From: Chitinophagaceae bacterium | GTDB lineage: Bacteria > Bacteroidota > Bacteroidia > Chitinophagales > Chitinophagaceae | Assembly (NCBI GenBank): GCA_021151685.1 | Contig: JAGKWS010000099.1 | Location: forward strand, 1 to 15,496 | Direction of reading: 5' to 3' | DNA: 15,496 bases | Part shown: piece by piece, positions 8,358-15,437 of the stretch | How positions within the stretch are numbered: position 1 is the stretch's first letter | Layout of the letters: every line of letters begins with the position of its first letter | Notes under the pieces: model-generated | Told to the model about the DNA's origin: nothing | What the model saw: only the letters and a program-made list of their open reading frames with translations | Database searches by the model: none | Made by a program: the position numbers and the translations under genes

Positions 8358-10890
8358 TTGTTGGATCGTCGAAAATAATACGTTTCAGCTTTTGATACAT
8401 GAACGAGATGACAAGCAGCAGCACTCCAAGCAATATAAAGGCACCAATCTTGCCACCTTCTGAAAGGCCAGCAATATCGAACAGGAACAATTTGACCAAG
8501 GCCAGCGAGAATAGCCCCAACGATACAAAACGCAGCGGACGCACCCTGTGCCGCATACCCAGCCACATGATAATGAACGAACACAATGCCCAAATGATGG
8601 TGAGGCCAGCCTTGGAATACTGGCGGCGTATAATGTCTTCGGGATAGGAATGGTGGAATGCAAACAGGCTAATGCTGTTGAGCTCTATGCTGAATATAAG
8701 CACAATAGCCGCTACGAAGAAAATGACCATCGTATTGATGCTACTGGTATACCGGGCCACATGTGTGCGTATGGTGCCAATGGCAAGGCTCATTACTGCC
8801 AGTAGCAATGCTACCCCAACCCAGTGCAGCAGCATTCCGGCAAACGGTGCTGCATCATGCAACACACTATTGCGCAGCGCACCGGCATTGCCCAAGCTTA
8901 CAATAAAGAAAACGAACGCTGCAGCTACCGGTGCCATAACAGCCACAATAGAGAGGTGACCACGGTTGCGCAGTTGCCACGATGCCACCAACGCAAACAC
9001 CATGGTAATAACCGTATGCCATGCATTGGGCAGCGCATAGCTGGTTTGGCTACGCAACAACAAATTGACCCCAAAAATGCAGGTGATGTAGAGCAGTATG
9101 GCAAATAAGATAAACGCCACTCGGCCGGCAATTTTGTTGCTGATGCCATCCAGATATTCGCCATCGCCTTGCATGCGCACCAGATAGTAGTAAGCTCCAA
9201 ATGCAACTACCGATACCAGATTGGTTACAAAACCCTGCACATTGGTAAAGAGCAGTGTGAGGTGCGAAAAATTTTGCTGCGATGCTATCTGCCAATCCAT
9301 AAACAAGCTAATGAGCGACAGGCAGCAAATGATGGCCGATGCCCTGCGATACAACGAAATACCGGAATAGTTGCCCAGCCAATACAGCAACACAAACTCG
9401 GCCGACCAGAACAAGGTAATGGCGTGCCCACGCAACTGGATAGGAATGGTAAGCGTAATGAACGTAAGCGACAGCCCTATGAGCAGGAAAAGCAAATTCC
9501 TGTCGGCATCGCCCCTGCGGTGTATGTACCACGAGAGTGCCAGATTGATGAGTGCTACCGCCAACGTAAACAAGCCACGGAACTCACCATCGGCTATGTG
9601 TTTCAGGATGGCCATACCGGCCCCAAAATAGGCCCCACTTACCAGTAACAGTATCGGGAAGTCGAGTATCTGAAAACGCTCTCGCTTACTGATTTGGTAA
9701 ATCATATTCATACCAAGGAATAGTAAGTAGAACACAGTACCAAACAACAACGCCAGTGGATAGCTGATAACCTTATCACTACTAAGCGAATTGAGCAGCC
9801 AGCCACCATATATGAGCATTGTAAATGCCAATGCCAGCATATTGAGCAATGGCCAGCGGCGCATCCATGCCAATACCAGTATCCCCGAATTAAGGATAAT
9901 AAGGTAGGTGAACAACACTATGTAATTGCCATCGCCTGTAGATAGCAGGAATGGCGTAATGAAGCCCCCCAGAGTGGCTATTACAGCCAGCTCTAACCGG
10001 TTGTACAAAACAGACAAAGCCACGGCAAAACCAGTAATAACTACCATACTTGCAAATGCCGCCGCCTGCGGCATCAGGTGGTACTGGTGAAACGCAAATG
10101 CTATAGTGAAGTAGAAAACCGCAATACCACCGCCCGCCAATACCGAGCTGAAAGAACGGTAGGATTGACGCAGAAAGTGACCAATACCCACCAAAATAAG
10201 ACCACAAAGAATACCTATAGATACACGGCCAACTTCATTTATCCAGTCTTTGTCTATGGCGTATTTAACAAAGAAGGCGATTCCCAATACCAGAATGGCA
10301 ATACCTATTTTATTGATCAGATTTTCGCCAATGAAACGCTCCAGATCGTTGTTGCCAGATGCTGGTGCAGCCGGTTCAGGTGGTGCATAGGCCGCTTGTG
10401 GCATGCCAGCACTTTCTGTTTCTTCTTCTATTGCCGGTGCTACGTTTACAGTCTGTATTGCTTCGCTTGCCTCCCCTGGCTCAACTGTAGCGTCTATTAC
10501 CGGCTCTGGTACAGCAACCGGTGCCTCTACTGTGTCTTCATCCTCGTTTTCCTCGTTAGCATTGGGTACATAGTCGTCGAAGTCTATTACCGGCTGCGCA
10601 CCGGCAACAGGAGGTGTAAAGGCTGGGTACCCGGGCGGCACACTGGTTGCAGGCGGGGTTTCCTCTACCCCAACCTGTGGTGCTGTCTCTTCTGCAATTG
10701 TTAGTGGTGGGGCAAAGCTGTTGCTGTGCAATCGCCTTGCAAGATCGGCTATCGTGGCCTTCAGATCGGCCATTTCCTGCGCCTGTCGCAGCAATACATC
10801 TACCAGTCCTTTCAGCTCAGACTGCGTACCGGCAACCTTTGCCAGAATAACCAGAGCAACTACTAACACTAATACGGATACAACTTCCAT
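8341..10890 (-). CDS. DUF2339 multi-pass membrane protein
   Basis: I place the start at the ATG at 10890 (849 residues); the frame can be extended six codons to a GTG at 10908, but that adds nothing family-like. An N-terminal membrane helix (about 2-20, VSVLVLVVALVILAKVAG) is followed by a short helical segment that may be coiled coil, then about 120 residues of Pro/Ala/Glu/Val-rich low-complexity linker. The DUF2339 core then begins with ENLINKIGIAILVLGIAFF and runs to the end with many hydrophobic helices (I estimate more than 20), including GGFITPFLLSTG. The protein must sit in the cytoplasmic membrane. Its function is not established, and I see no catalytic motif. It is followed, with a 17-base overlap, by the DUF3999 gene. 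The long gene-free stretch upstream should contain the operon promoter, but I found no full consensus match. Confidence 0.9.
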   Translation of the reverse strand: MEVVSVLVLVVALVILAKVAGTQSELKGLVDVLLRQAQEMADLKATIADLARRLHSNSFAPPLTIAEETAPQVGVEETPPATSVPPGYPAFTPPVAGAQPVIDFDDYVPNANEENEDEDTVEAPVAVPEPVIDATVEPGEASEAIQTVNVAPAIEEETESAGMPQAAYAPPEPAAPASGNNDLERFIGENLINKIGIAILVLGIAFFVKYAIDKDWINEVGRVSIGILCGLILVGIGHFLRQSYRSFSSVLAGGGIAVFYFTIAFAFHQYHLMPQAAAFASMVVITGFAVALSVLYNRLELAVIATLGGFITPFLLSTGDGNYIVLFTYLIILNSGILVLAWMRRWPLLNMLALAFTMLIYGGWLLNSLSSDKVISYPLALLFGTVFYLLFLGMNMIYQISKRERFQILDFPILLLVSGAYFGAGMAILKHIADGEFRGLFTLAVALINLALSWYIHRRGDADRNLLFLLIGLSLTFITLTIPIQLRGHAITLFWSAEFVLLYWLGNYSGISLYRRASAIICCLSLISLFMDWQIASQQNFSHLTLLFTNVQGFVTNLVSVVAFGAYYYLVRMQGDGEYLDGISNKIAGRVAFILFAILLYITCIFGVNLLLRSQTSYALPNAWHTVITMVFALVASWQLRNRGHLSIVAVMAPVAAAFVFFIVSLGNAGALRNSVLHDAAPFAGMLLHWVGVALLLAVMSLAIGTIRTHVARYTSSINTMVIFFVAAIVLIFSIELNSISLFAFHHSYPEDIIRRQYSKAGLTIIWALCSFIIMWLGMRHRVRPLRFVSLGLFSLALVKLFLFDIAGLSEGGKIGAFILLGVLLLVISFMYQKLKRIIFDDPTNEETS

Positions 10891-11113
10891 ATAGTTTGAT
10901 TTTAGCACAAGTTACAAATAGTATTTGCCTTTATCTGATTAGCGTTGCATTTGGGAAATTGTTCACAGAAACCGCTAAAGAAATGTTGCATTTTGCTGCA
11001 TTACTAACATTTGTAACAGCACTGAAAGTGGGCGAAATGGCAATGAAAAAGAAGCTAACGCAATAACAATAAGAGTATGAAAACCAAATTTTTGCGAAGA
11101 AAATCACACCCTC

Positions 11114-11122
11114 TGTGGATAA
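11114..11122 (-). promoter_or_regulatory. DnaA-box-like 9-mer
   Basis: The plus strand reads TGTGGATAA, the exact complement of the DnaA box TTATCCACA. Two one-mismatch versions are near: TTGTTCACA at 10959-10967 and ATATTCACA at about 11310-11318. One perfect box in a window of this size is not far above chance, so this is a sequence match and not evidence of function. Confidence 0.25.
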
Positions 11123-11190
11123 CATGTCAACATCTTGACGGCCATTTTTGCAAACGGGGAAAGTAATTTTTTCTGTGAAATTTTTCTCTT

Positions 11191-11269
11191 TAATATTGTG
11201 CAAGGATTGTGCTTACTAACCCATCCTTTATAGAGTCCGGCAGCCCACAACCTCGCCGGACTTTTTTTT
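11191..11269 (+). ncRNA. candidate small RNA ending in a plus-strand terminator
   Basis: A strong plus-strand intrinsic terminator at 11234-11269 has no plus-strand gene upstream, while every gene in the window is on the minus strand. This implies a short non-coding transcript. A TAATATTG at 11191-11198 misses the -7 consensus TAnnTTTG by one base and would start an RNA of roughly 65 bases; an earlier start is equally possible. I do not recognise an Rfam family from the sequence. The 5' boundary is a guess. Confidence 0.35.
11234..11269 (+). terminator. intrinsic terminator on the plus strand
   Basis: AGTCCGGC (11234-11241) pairs perfectly with GCCGGACT (11255-11262) across a 13-base loop, and eight T residues (11262-11269) follow. 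The G+C-rich stem plus T-run is the textbook form. It works only in the plus direction, because the other side of the stem has no T-run on the minus strand. Confidence 0.75.
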
Positions 11270-11555
11270 ATCTTATCCCCGAAAGACGCTACAGGCGCAG
11301 GTTTCAGCACATATTCACAACACTGTCCTTCTTGTTTTCTCTATAAACTTTTGCCTCAAACCAGCACAAGAAACGAATAAAATACCTTGCTCCCTATGTA
11401 TAAGCAGTGCTACCACATAGCGTATAGTGTGCCGAAGCACAGGCCTCTGCAAAGCATACAGACTGCCTGACAAGTGGCACTTACAGACCTGGGGGACAAA
11501 CAAAAGATGCACAACAAAATGCCGGAATAGTGCAGACCGGATAGCTGTATAACAG

Positions 11556-11581
11556 CAACGCCACCTTCACAGGTGGCGTTG
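11556..11581 (-). terminator. perfect hairpin after the F420-reductase-like gene, possible terminator
   Basis: CAACGCCACCT pairs perfectly over 11 base pairs with AGGTGGCGTTG across a TCAC loop. It lies 46 bases past the stop codon of the gene at 11628-12287. On the minus strand it is not followed by a U-run (the sequence goes on CTGTTATAC). It may act as a terminator with a poor tail or protect the 3' end of the message. Confidence 0.5.
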
Positions 11582-11627
11582 GGCAAATATGTGGTGTGGA
11601 CATTTTTTTTTGACGGAGGAAGTAGCA

Positions 11628-12287
11628 CTAATCGGCTTTTATATTTTTTGCAGCGTTGTTCTTGTTTTTTTCATAGTACAAACGCCGCCAGCACGCAGTC
11701 ATCTCATTGAACAGAGGAATGTTTTCGCTACCACCAAAATCATAGAAATATTTGGCACCTATTTCTATGGCCATGATGCGCGTTATTTCTTTGGCTTTGC
11801 GGCTATCGCTCAGTAGCAACATGTCTACACGAGCACCATTGAACAATGGCTTGATGATGGATTCGTACCCTTGCGTGTTGAACACTTTGATGACATGCAG
11901 CGAGCCGGTGATGGCTTTTATAGCCCGCACAGTGGTTACCATTTCTTCATCGGCCACATTTACATTGGCAGTAACGTCTACAATTACTTTGCGGCGCACA
12001 TCGCCCAGCCAATAGGAAGCTTCGCGTACGTGAGATGGCACAGTTGCCAGAATAATAAAATCGGCAACGGCTGCGGCTTCGGGAATGGTGGTGTAATGAA
12101 TTTTGCCGTAGATGTCGGGGATAGCTTTCTGCAAAGTGTCTTCCCGTTCAGAAAAGGCCATGTGTACTTCGTGGCCGGCAGAGGTAAATGCTCTGGCATA
12201 GGTCTCTGCAACTTCGGTGTTGCCGATAATGGCAATGTTTAATGATACTAACTTCTTAAAATCCATACGCTCTTTTTTCGGGTCCAT
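11628..12287 (-). CDS. NADP-dependent F420-reductase-like Rossmann protein
   Basis: A 219-residue protein related to the NADPH:F420 oxidoreductase family, which is widespread in bacteria that do not use F420. Family landmarks are the N-terminal beta-alpha-beta (about 16-45, ending AGHEVHMAFSE), DFIILATVPSHV (76-87), VIVDVTANV (101-109) and VIKVFNTQGYESI (132-144). It differs from typical members in its dinucleotide loop: where GxGxxG is expected it reads IGNTEVAE, keeping only one glycine (Gly22), so NADP binding may be weakened or altered. The C-terminus is Asn/Lys-rich. No signal peptide is visible. Met8 (12266) is an alternative start that would remove a lysine-rich leader and put the Rossmann strand nearer the N-terminus. 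It stands alone between a terminator and a gene-free stretch. The substrate is unknown. Confidence 0.75.
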   Translation of the reverse strand: MDPKKERMDFKKLVSLNIAIIGNTEVAETYARAFTSAGHEVHMAFSEREDTLQKAIPDIYGKIHYTTIPEAAAVADFIILATVPSHVREASYWLGDVRRKVIVDVTANVNVADEEMVTTVRAIKAITGSLHVIKVFNTQGYESIIKPLFNGARVDMLLLSDSRKAKEITRIMAIEIGAKYFYDFGGSENIPLFNEMTACWRRLYYEKNKNNAAKNIKAD

Positions 12288-12501
12288 TAAAACAGCCAGT
12301 ATAGTATTTTTTGCGTAGCGGTTATTGGGTGACTGATGCCTGAAATTGCACCTTGCCGCATAATAAACCGGACGGGAATGCTGTACAGCTCTACTGTAAA
12401 ATAATGTACTTTTTTTGAAAATCTTAACAAATAAGTCGTTAATAACAAATGATAAATATTACGAACTTCTAACAAATTGCATTCGTATAAATTACCAGTA
12501 T

Positions 12502-12532
12502 AAAAAAATGAGGACTGTTAACAACAGTCCTC
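12502..12532 (-). terminator. intrinsic terminator after the DUF6580 gene
   Basis: On the minus strand GAGGACTGTT (12532-12523) pairs perfectly with AACAGTCCTC (12519-12510) over 10 base pairs with a three-base loop, followed by A and then seven T residues. It lies 37 bases past the stop of the gene at 12569-13129. It separates that gene from the F420-reductase-like gene. Confidence 0.85.
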
Positions 12533-12568
12533 ATTTTGTAATGAAATTGTAAAATAATTGTTAGTCTG

Positions 12569-13129
12569 CTACACAGTTGCGTTACGCAATTGCACACTTG
12601 CCTGTTTACGTGCAACGGCGTATATAACAAATAATACAGGAGCCGCAACTACGTCGGCAATAAATGAATTTTCGTAGAATGGTATCGCATCAACATACGT
12701 CTTTATGAACCCGCCGAACGAAAAGCCGTTGTAACCCTGCAAAAAGTAACCCATGTTGGAAACGAGGAAGAATGAAAACGAAGCACCCAATGTGAAACCC
12801 ATTACGCTCAGGGGCTTGTGTTCTTTCAGCATAAGGCCCAAACCAGCGGCACCACCTATGGCAGCATAGTTGAACAGTTGACTGATAACGGAATAGAAGC
12901 CCGGCGTGCTGGTGAACAATTGGAAATAAACATCGGCCAAGAACTGCCCCAACAATGGCACCAATATAGCCAAAGGACGATTCTGACGAAGAACTGAACC
13001 ACTGAAAAGACCAATGGCAGCAATAGGTACAAAATTATGCAGCCCCATGCTGGCGTTGAAAATACGCGAACCGGCAGCCAGTGCTACAAGTACGGTTGCA
13101 AAAAGCAGTTGAATATGTTGACGTTTCAT
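12569..13129 (-). CDS. DUF6580 family membrane protein, putative transporter
   Basis: This 186-residue protein matches the DUF6580 pattern seen in Bacteroidota. An N-terminal helix is followed by a GSRIFNASMGLHNFVPIAAI segment (about 21-40) and LFSGSVLRQ, then about four more hydrophobic helices, including SVMGFTLGASFSFFLVSNMGYFLQ (around 108-131) and a C-terminal FIADVVAAPVLFVIYAV. The fold resembles the small membrane (S-type) components of vitamin or ion uptake systems, which is why the family is labelled a putative transporter; no substrate is known. The C-terminus is short and basic (ARKQASVQLRNATV). It is a single-gene unit: a -7-like box lies 18 bases upstream and a strong terminator lies 37 bases downstream. 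Confidence 0.75.
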   Translation of the reverse strand: MKRQHIQLLFATVLVALAAGSRIFNASMGLHNFVPIAAIGLFSGSVLRQNRPLAILVPLLGQFLADVYFQLFTSTPGFYSVISQLFNYAAIGGAAGLGLMLKEHKPLSVMGFTLGASFSFFLVSNMGYFLQGYNGFSFGGFIKTYVDAIPFYENSFIADVVAAPVLFVIYAVARKQASVQLRNATV

Positions 13130-13147
13130 TTTATACTAAGATTGACG

Positions 13148-13155
13148 CAAAAGTA
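13148..13155 (-). promoter_or_regulatory. -7 box for the DUF6580 gene
   Basis: The minus strand reads TACTTTTG, an exact match to TAnnTTTG, ending 18 bases before the ATG at 13129. No TTG is found at the expected -33 distance, so support is partial. Confidence 0.45.
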
Positions 13156-13200
13156 ATGACTATTGATGGAAACCCGAAATGCGGATACCTGCTGTTTTGG

Positions 13201-14274
13201 TTAGTGCTGTACCTGTAGCGTTCCGGCAAGCCCTGTACCATTGGCCTGCACCACATAGGTGTACATGCCGGGTGGCAATGTTGCCGTATTGATAACGAAC
13301 TGTTGTGCACCAGACTGCAGGTATTGCTGGCTACGTGCCACAATTTGCCCCGCAGCATTGGCCACCAACAAAGTGGTGAATGCGGGCTGCTGTAAGGAAA
13401 TTGTAACGGTGGCTGTGGTGGTAGCCGGATTGGGGTATACACCACCAAGCGACAACCCACGGGCAATAGCCACTGTGCCAAGGCCGGGATTGACCCTTAC
13501 AATGGGAAATATAGCCAGATGGTTGTACAAAGAATCGTTTTCGGTATAGTTATCGCGCCAGCCATAATCGGTCCATTGGGTGGCATTCTGTACATGCAGC
13601 AGGGTATCTACAGACAATGTATCGCCAGCGGTGCCCATGTTGTAGCGTAGATGCGAGACAGGTGTGTGTCGTGTACCATTGGCCGACATTGCCAATGCAA
13701 TGGTATCGCCCGAGAGGGTATTGAAATTATAGTTCATGCTGTACCCTACAAAGAACGGCTCCTTAAAGGTATCGGCCGGGGCTGAGAACATGAATGTCTT
13801 TAGCGTGTCTGCCGGGCCAATTCCCAATGAAGTAACGGGCACCAACAAGCTATCTACACAGGTGGCAGGGAAACCTTCGTAATACAGGCGTGCATTAATA
13901 GGGCGTTCGTTGCCCTGCTTCCACAAACGCAGCATTACCATCTTTGATGAACCTGGTGTAACTGCCCCATTGAATAAGGCAACTACCCCCAGTACACCAA
14001 CGGTACTATCGTTGGCACTAAAAGCATACCGCTCGGCAAATGCCATATCGTTGTATACATTGGTACCCGATGTATAGCCACCACCGGGCACACCATACAG
14101 CAATCGACTGGCCGATGTATCGGGAATGTTGGTCATGACCACCGTATCGCCTACACCGGTAGGTTTGGCCAATACCGGCCCGGCTGTGGGGCGAATGCTA
14201 TAGCCGTGGCGCACCTTCTGTGCATGGGCCAGCATACCGGCAAAACAGAGTACAATAAGAAACAGTTTTTTCAT
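13201..14274 (-). CDS. secreted protein with T9SS type A sorting domain
   Basis: A 357-residue protein with a signal peptide (MKKLFLIVLCFAGMLAHAQ, cleavage about residue 19) and a C-terminal type IX secretion signal from about residue 275. The signal contains YPNPA (280-284), the ATVTISL strand and LPPGMYTYVV (333-342). Such domains direct export through the outer membrane and attachment to, or release from, the surface. The body (20-270) is rich in Gly, Thr, Asn and Asp and looks like a beta-sandwich adhesion or structural module, but I see no catalytic motif and cannot name a family. It follows aroC by 66 bases on the same strand and is followed by the DUF6580 gene after 71 bases. The presence of this domain is the strongest single indicator that the host is a Bacteroidota with a T9SS. 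Confidence 0.88.
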   Translation of the reverse strand: MKKLFLIVLCFAGMLAHAQKVRHGYSIRPTAGPVLAKPTGVGDTVVMTNIPDTSASRLLYGVPGGGYTSGTNVYNDMAFAERYAFSANDSTVGVLGVVALFNGAVTPGSSKMVMLRLWKQGNERPINARLYYEGFPATCVDSLLVPVTSLGIGPADTLKTFMFSAPADTFKEPFFVGYSMNYNFNTLSGDTIALAMSANGTRHTPVSHLRYNMGTAGDTLSVDTLLHVQNATQWTDYGWRDNYTENDSLYNHLAIFPIVRVNPGLGTVAIARGLSLGGVYPNPATTTATVTISLQQPAFTTLLVANAAGQIVARSQQYLQSGAQQFVINTATLPPGMYTYVVQANGTGLAGTLQVQH

Positions 14275-14340
14275 TACCTAAGAATACAGCTTGTAAAAAT
14301 ACGTGGCAAGGGCCACTAATGCATCATAAAGGGGCGTTAA

Positions 14341-15324
14341 TTACCGCAGGTCATAGCCCGACATCAGCCAATGATCGGCCAGGGCAATAGCGGTAACAGC
14401 CTCTACCACAGGCGGTACCCTCAATGCGATACATAAATCGTGCCGGCCCTTTACCGCAAATTCCTCTACCTGCCCTGTAGCTACATTGAGTGTGTGTTGC
14501 ATTTGTGGCGTGCTGCTGGTGGGCTTTACTGCCACCCTGAAGTATATTTCGTTGCCGTTAGAGATACCTCCGTTAATGCCCCCAGCATGGTTGGTAGCCG
14601 TGGTGCCATCTGCACCAACTATAGCGTCGTTATGGGTGCTGCCGGTCATTCGGGCAGCATGAAAGCCCTCCCCAAATTCTATACCCTTTATAGCTGGTAT
14701 AGAAAATACAAGATGGGCTATGGTAGACTCTAACGAGTGGAAGAACGGATCACCCAAGCCGGCAGGCACCCCCAGTACACGGCAGGTAACAATACCCCCA
14801 ATACTGTCCTGCTCTTGCACCGCCTTTGCTACAGCGGTAGCCACATCGGCACTACCACCGGCTTCGGTTACAGTGGCGGTTATAGTTACCCCCTTTAGTA
14901 CCTGCATGGCTATTGCGCCTGCGGCCACAAGGGCTACTGTAAGCCTGCCCGAGGAATGTCCGCCACCGCGGTAGTCGTTGAAACCACTAAACTTCTGCGC
15001 CAGCACAAAATCGGCATGGCCGGGTCGTGGCATATTTTTCAGCGCATCATAGTCAGCAGAGCGGGTATTGCTGTTGGCAAACAATACAGTGAGTGGCGCA
15101 CCCGTAGTATGGCCATTAAACAAGCCACTGGCAAATACCGGCTCATCGGCCTCGGCACGCGGCGTAGTACCGGCAGCCCCAGCCCGGCGGCGTTGCAATA
15201 GCGGCAAAAGCGTATCTGCTGCCATTGGTATACCCGCCGGACACCCATCAATGGTAATGCCTACCCATGGGCCGTGCGATTCGCCAAAAATACTCACCTT
15301 AAAATGGTTGCCAAAAACATTCAT
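14341..15324 (-). CDS. aroC: chorismate synthase
   Basis: Chorismate synthase makes chorismate from 5-enolpyruvylshikimate-3-phosphate with reduced FMN, the last step of the shikimate pathway. I choose the ATG at 15324 (327 residues, MNVFGNHFKVSIFGESHG) because family proteins begin just before the GN-x-F...FGESHG block (here 13-18). The longer open frame to 15435 runs back through another gene's terminator. Other conserved blocks are RPGHADF, FSGFNDYRGGGHSSGR, the VPAGLGDPFFHSLES block, GIEFGEGF, NHAGGINGGISNGNEI and the C-terminal GRHDLCIALRVPPVVEA. The protein is about 30 residues shorter than E. coli AroC, mainly in the middle segment before DSIGG. It also has SSGRLT where E. coli has SARET, a variant known from Firmicutes and some Bacteroidota. 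The next gene downstream is the T9SS protein. Confidence 0.96.
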   Translation of the reverse strand: MNVFGNHFKVSIFGESHGPWVGITIDGCPAGIPMAADTLLPLLQRRRAGAAGTTPRAEADEPVFASGLFNGHTTGAPLTVLFANSNTRSADYDALKNMPRPGHADFVLAQKFSGFNDYRGGGHSSGRLTVALVAAGAIAMQVLKGVTITATVTEAGGSADVATAVAKAVQEQDSIGGIVTCRVLGVPAGLGDPFFHSLESTIAHLVFSIPAIKGIEFGEGFHAARMTGSTHNDAIVGADGTTATNHAGGINGGISNGNEIYFRVAVKPTSSTPQMQHTLNVATGQVEEFAVKGRHDLCIALRVPPVVEAVTAIALADHWLMSGYDLR

Positions 15325-15330
15325 GATGTG

Positions 15331-15338
15331 CAAAGTTA
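15331..15338 (-). promoter_or_regulatory. -7 box for aroC
   Basis: The minus strand reads TAACTTTG, an exact match to TAnnTTTG, six bases before the aroC ATG at 15324. No good -33 TTG is at the expected spacing. If used, it gives a nearly leaderless message, and it lies correctly between the upstream terminator and the chosen start. Confidence 0.4.
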
Positions 15339-15378
15339 CTGAAGCAATCGGGAGTACACCCGCATTGGTTGCGAGCAC

Positions 15379-15407
15379 AAAAAAAGCCGTTCCTGTTGAG
15401 GAACGGC
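15379..15407 (-). terminator. intrinsic terminator of the gene upstream of aroC
   Basis: On the minus strand GCCGTTCC (15407-15400) pairs with GGAACGGC (15393-15386) across a six-base loop, followed by seven T residues (15385-15379). It lies 30 bases after the stop codon at 15440-15438. Its position inside the extended aroC frame argues for the shorter aroC start. Confidence 0.85.
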
Positions 15408-15437
15408 CTTCTATGTGGTTGTAATATTTGTTCAATA

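Larger units (their letters stand above)
10909..11627. other. gene-free intergenic stretch of about 720 bases
   Basis: No open frame here has a credible protein: the longest, 90 residues on the minus strand at 10931-11203, shows no domain and lies in A+T-rich sequence. The stretch holds a plus-strand terminator (11234-11269) with no plus-strand gene before it, a perfect 11-base-pair hairpin (11556-11581), a perfect DnaA-box 9-mer (11114-11122) and two near matches. The left part must also carry the leader of the DUF2339 operon. Between 11282 and 11555 I see only a small TGTGC/GCACA hairpin (near 11428-11441) and nothing coding. Confidence 0.6.

Noticed and set aside
10891..10908. GTG start six codons upstream for the DUF2339 gene
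   Set aside because: An ATG directly before the N-terminal membrane helix is more likely, and there is no ribosome-binding signal favouring GTG.
10931..11203. 90-residue minus-strand frame in the intergenic region
   Set aside because: It shows no recognisable domain or plausible signal peptide, sits in A+T-rich sequence, and looks like a chance frame.
11315..11628. Two overlapping 65- and 72-residue minus-strand frames
   Set aside because: They have no family resemblance; the second crosses the perfect hairpin and ends amid unrelated sequence.
12287..12475. 62-residue minus-strand frame upstream of the F420-reductase-like gene
   Set aside because: It has no domain, no promoter or start support, and a composition typical of non-coding DNA.
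15325..15435. N-terminal extension of the aroC frame
   Set aside because: It would read back through a strong terminator of the preceding gene, and family proteins start just before the FGESHG block.
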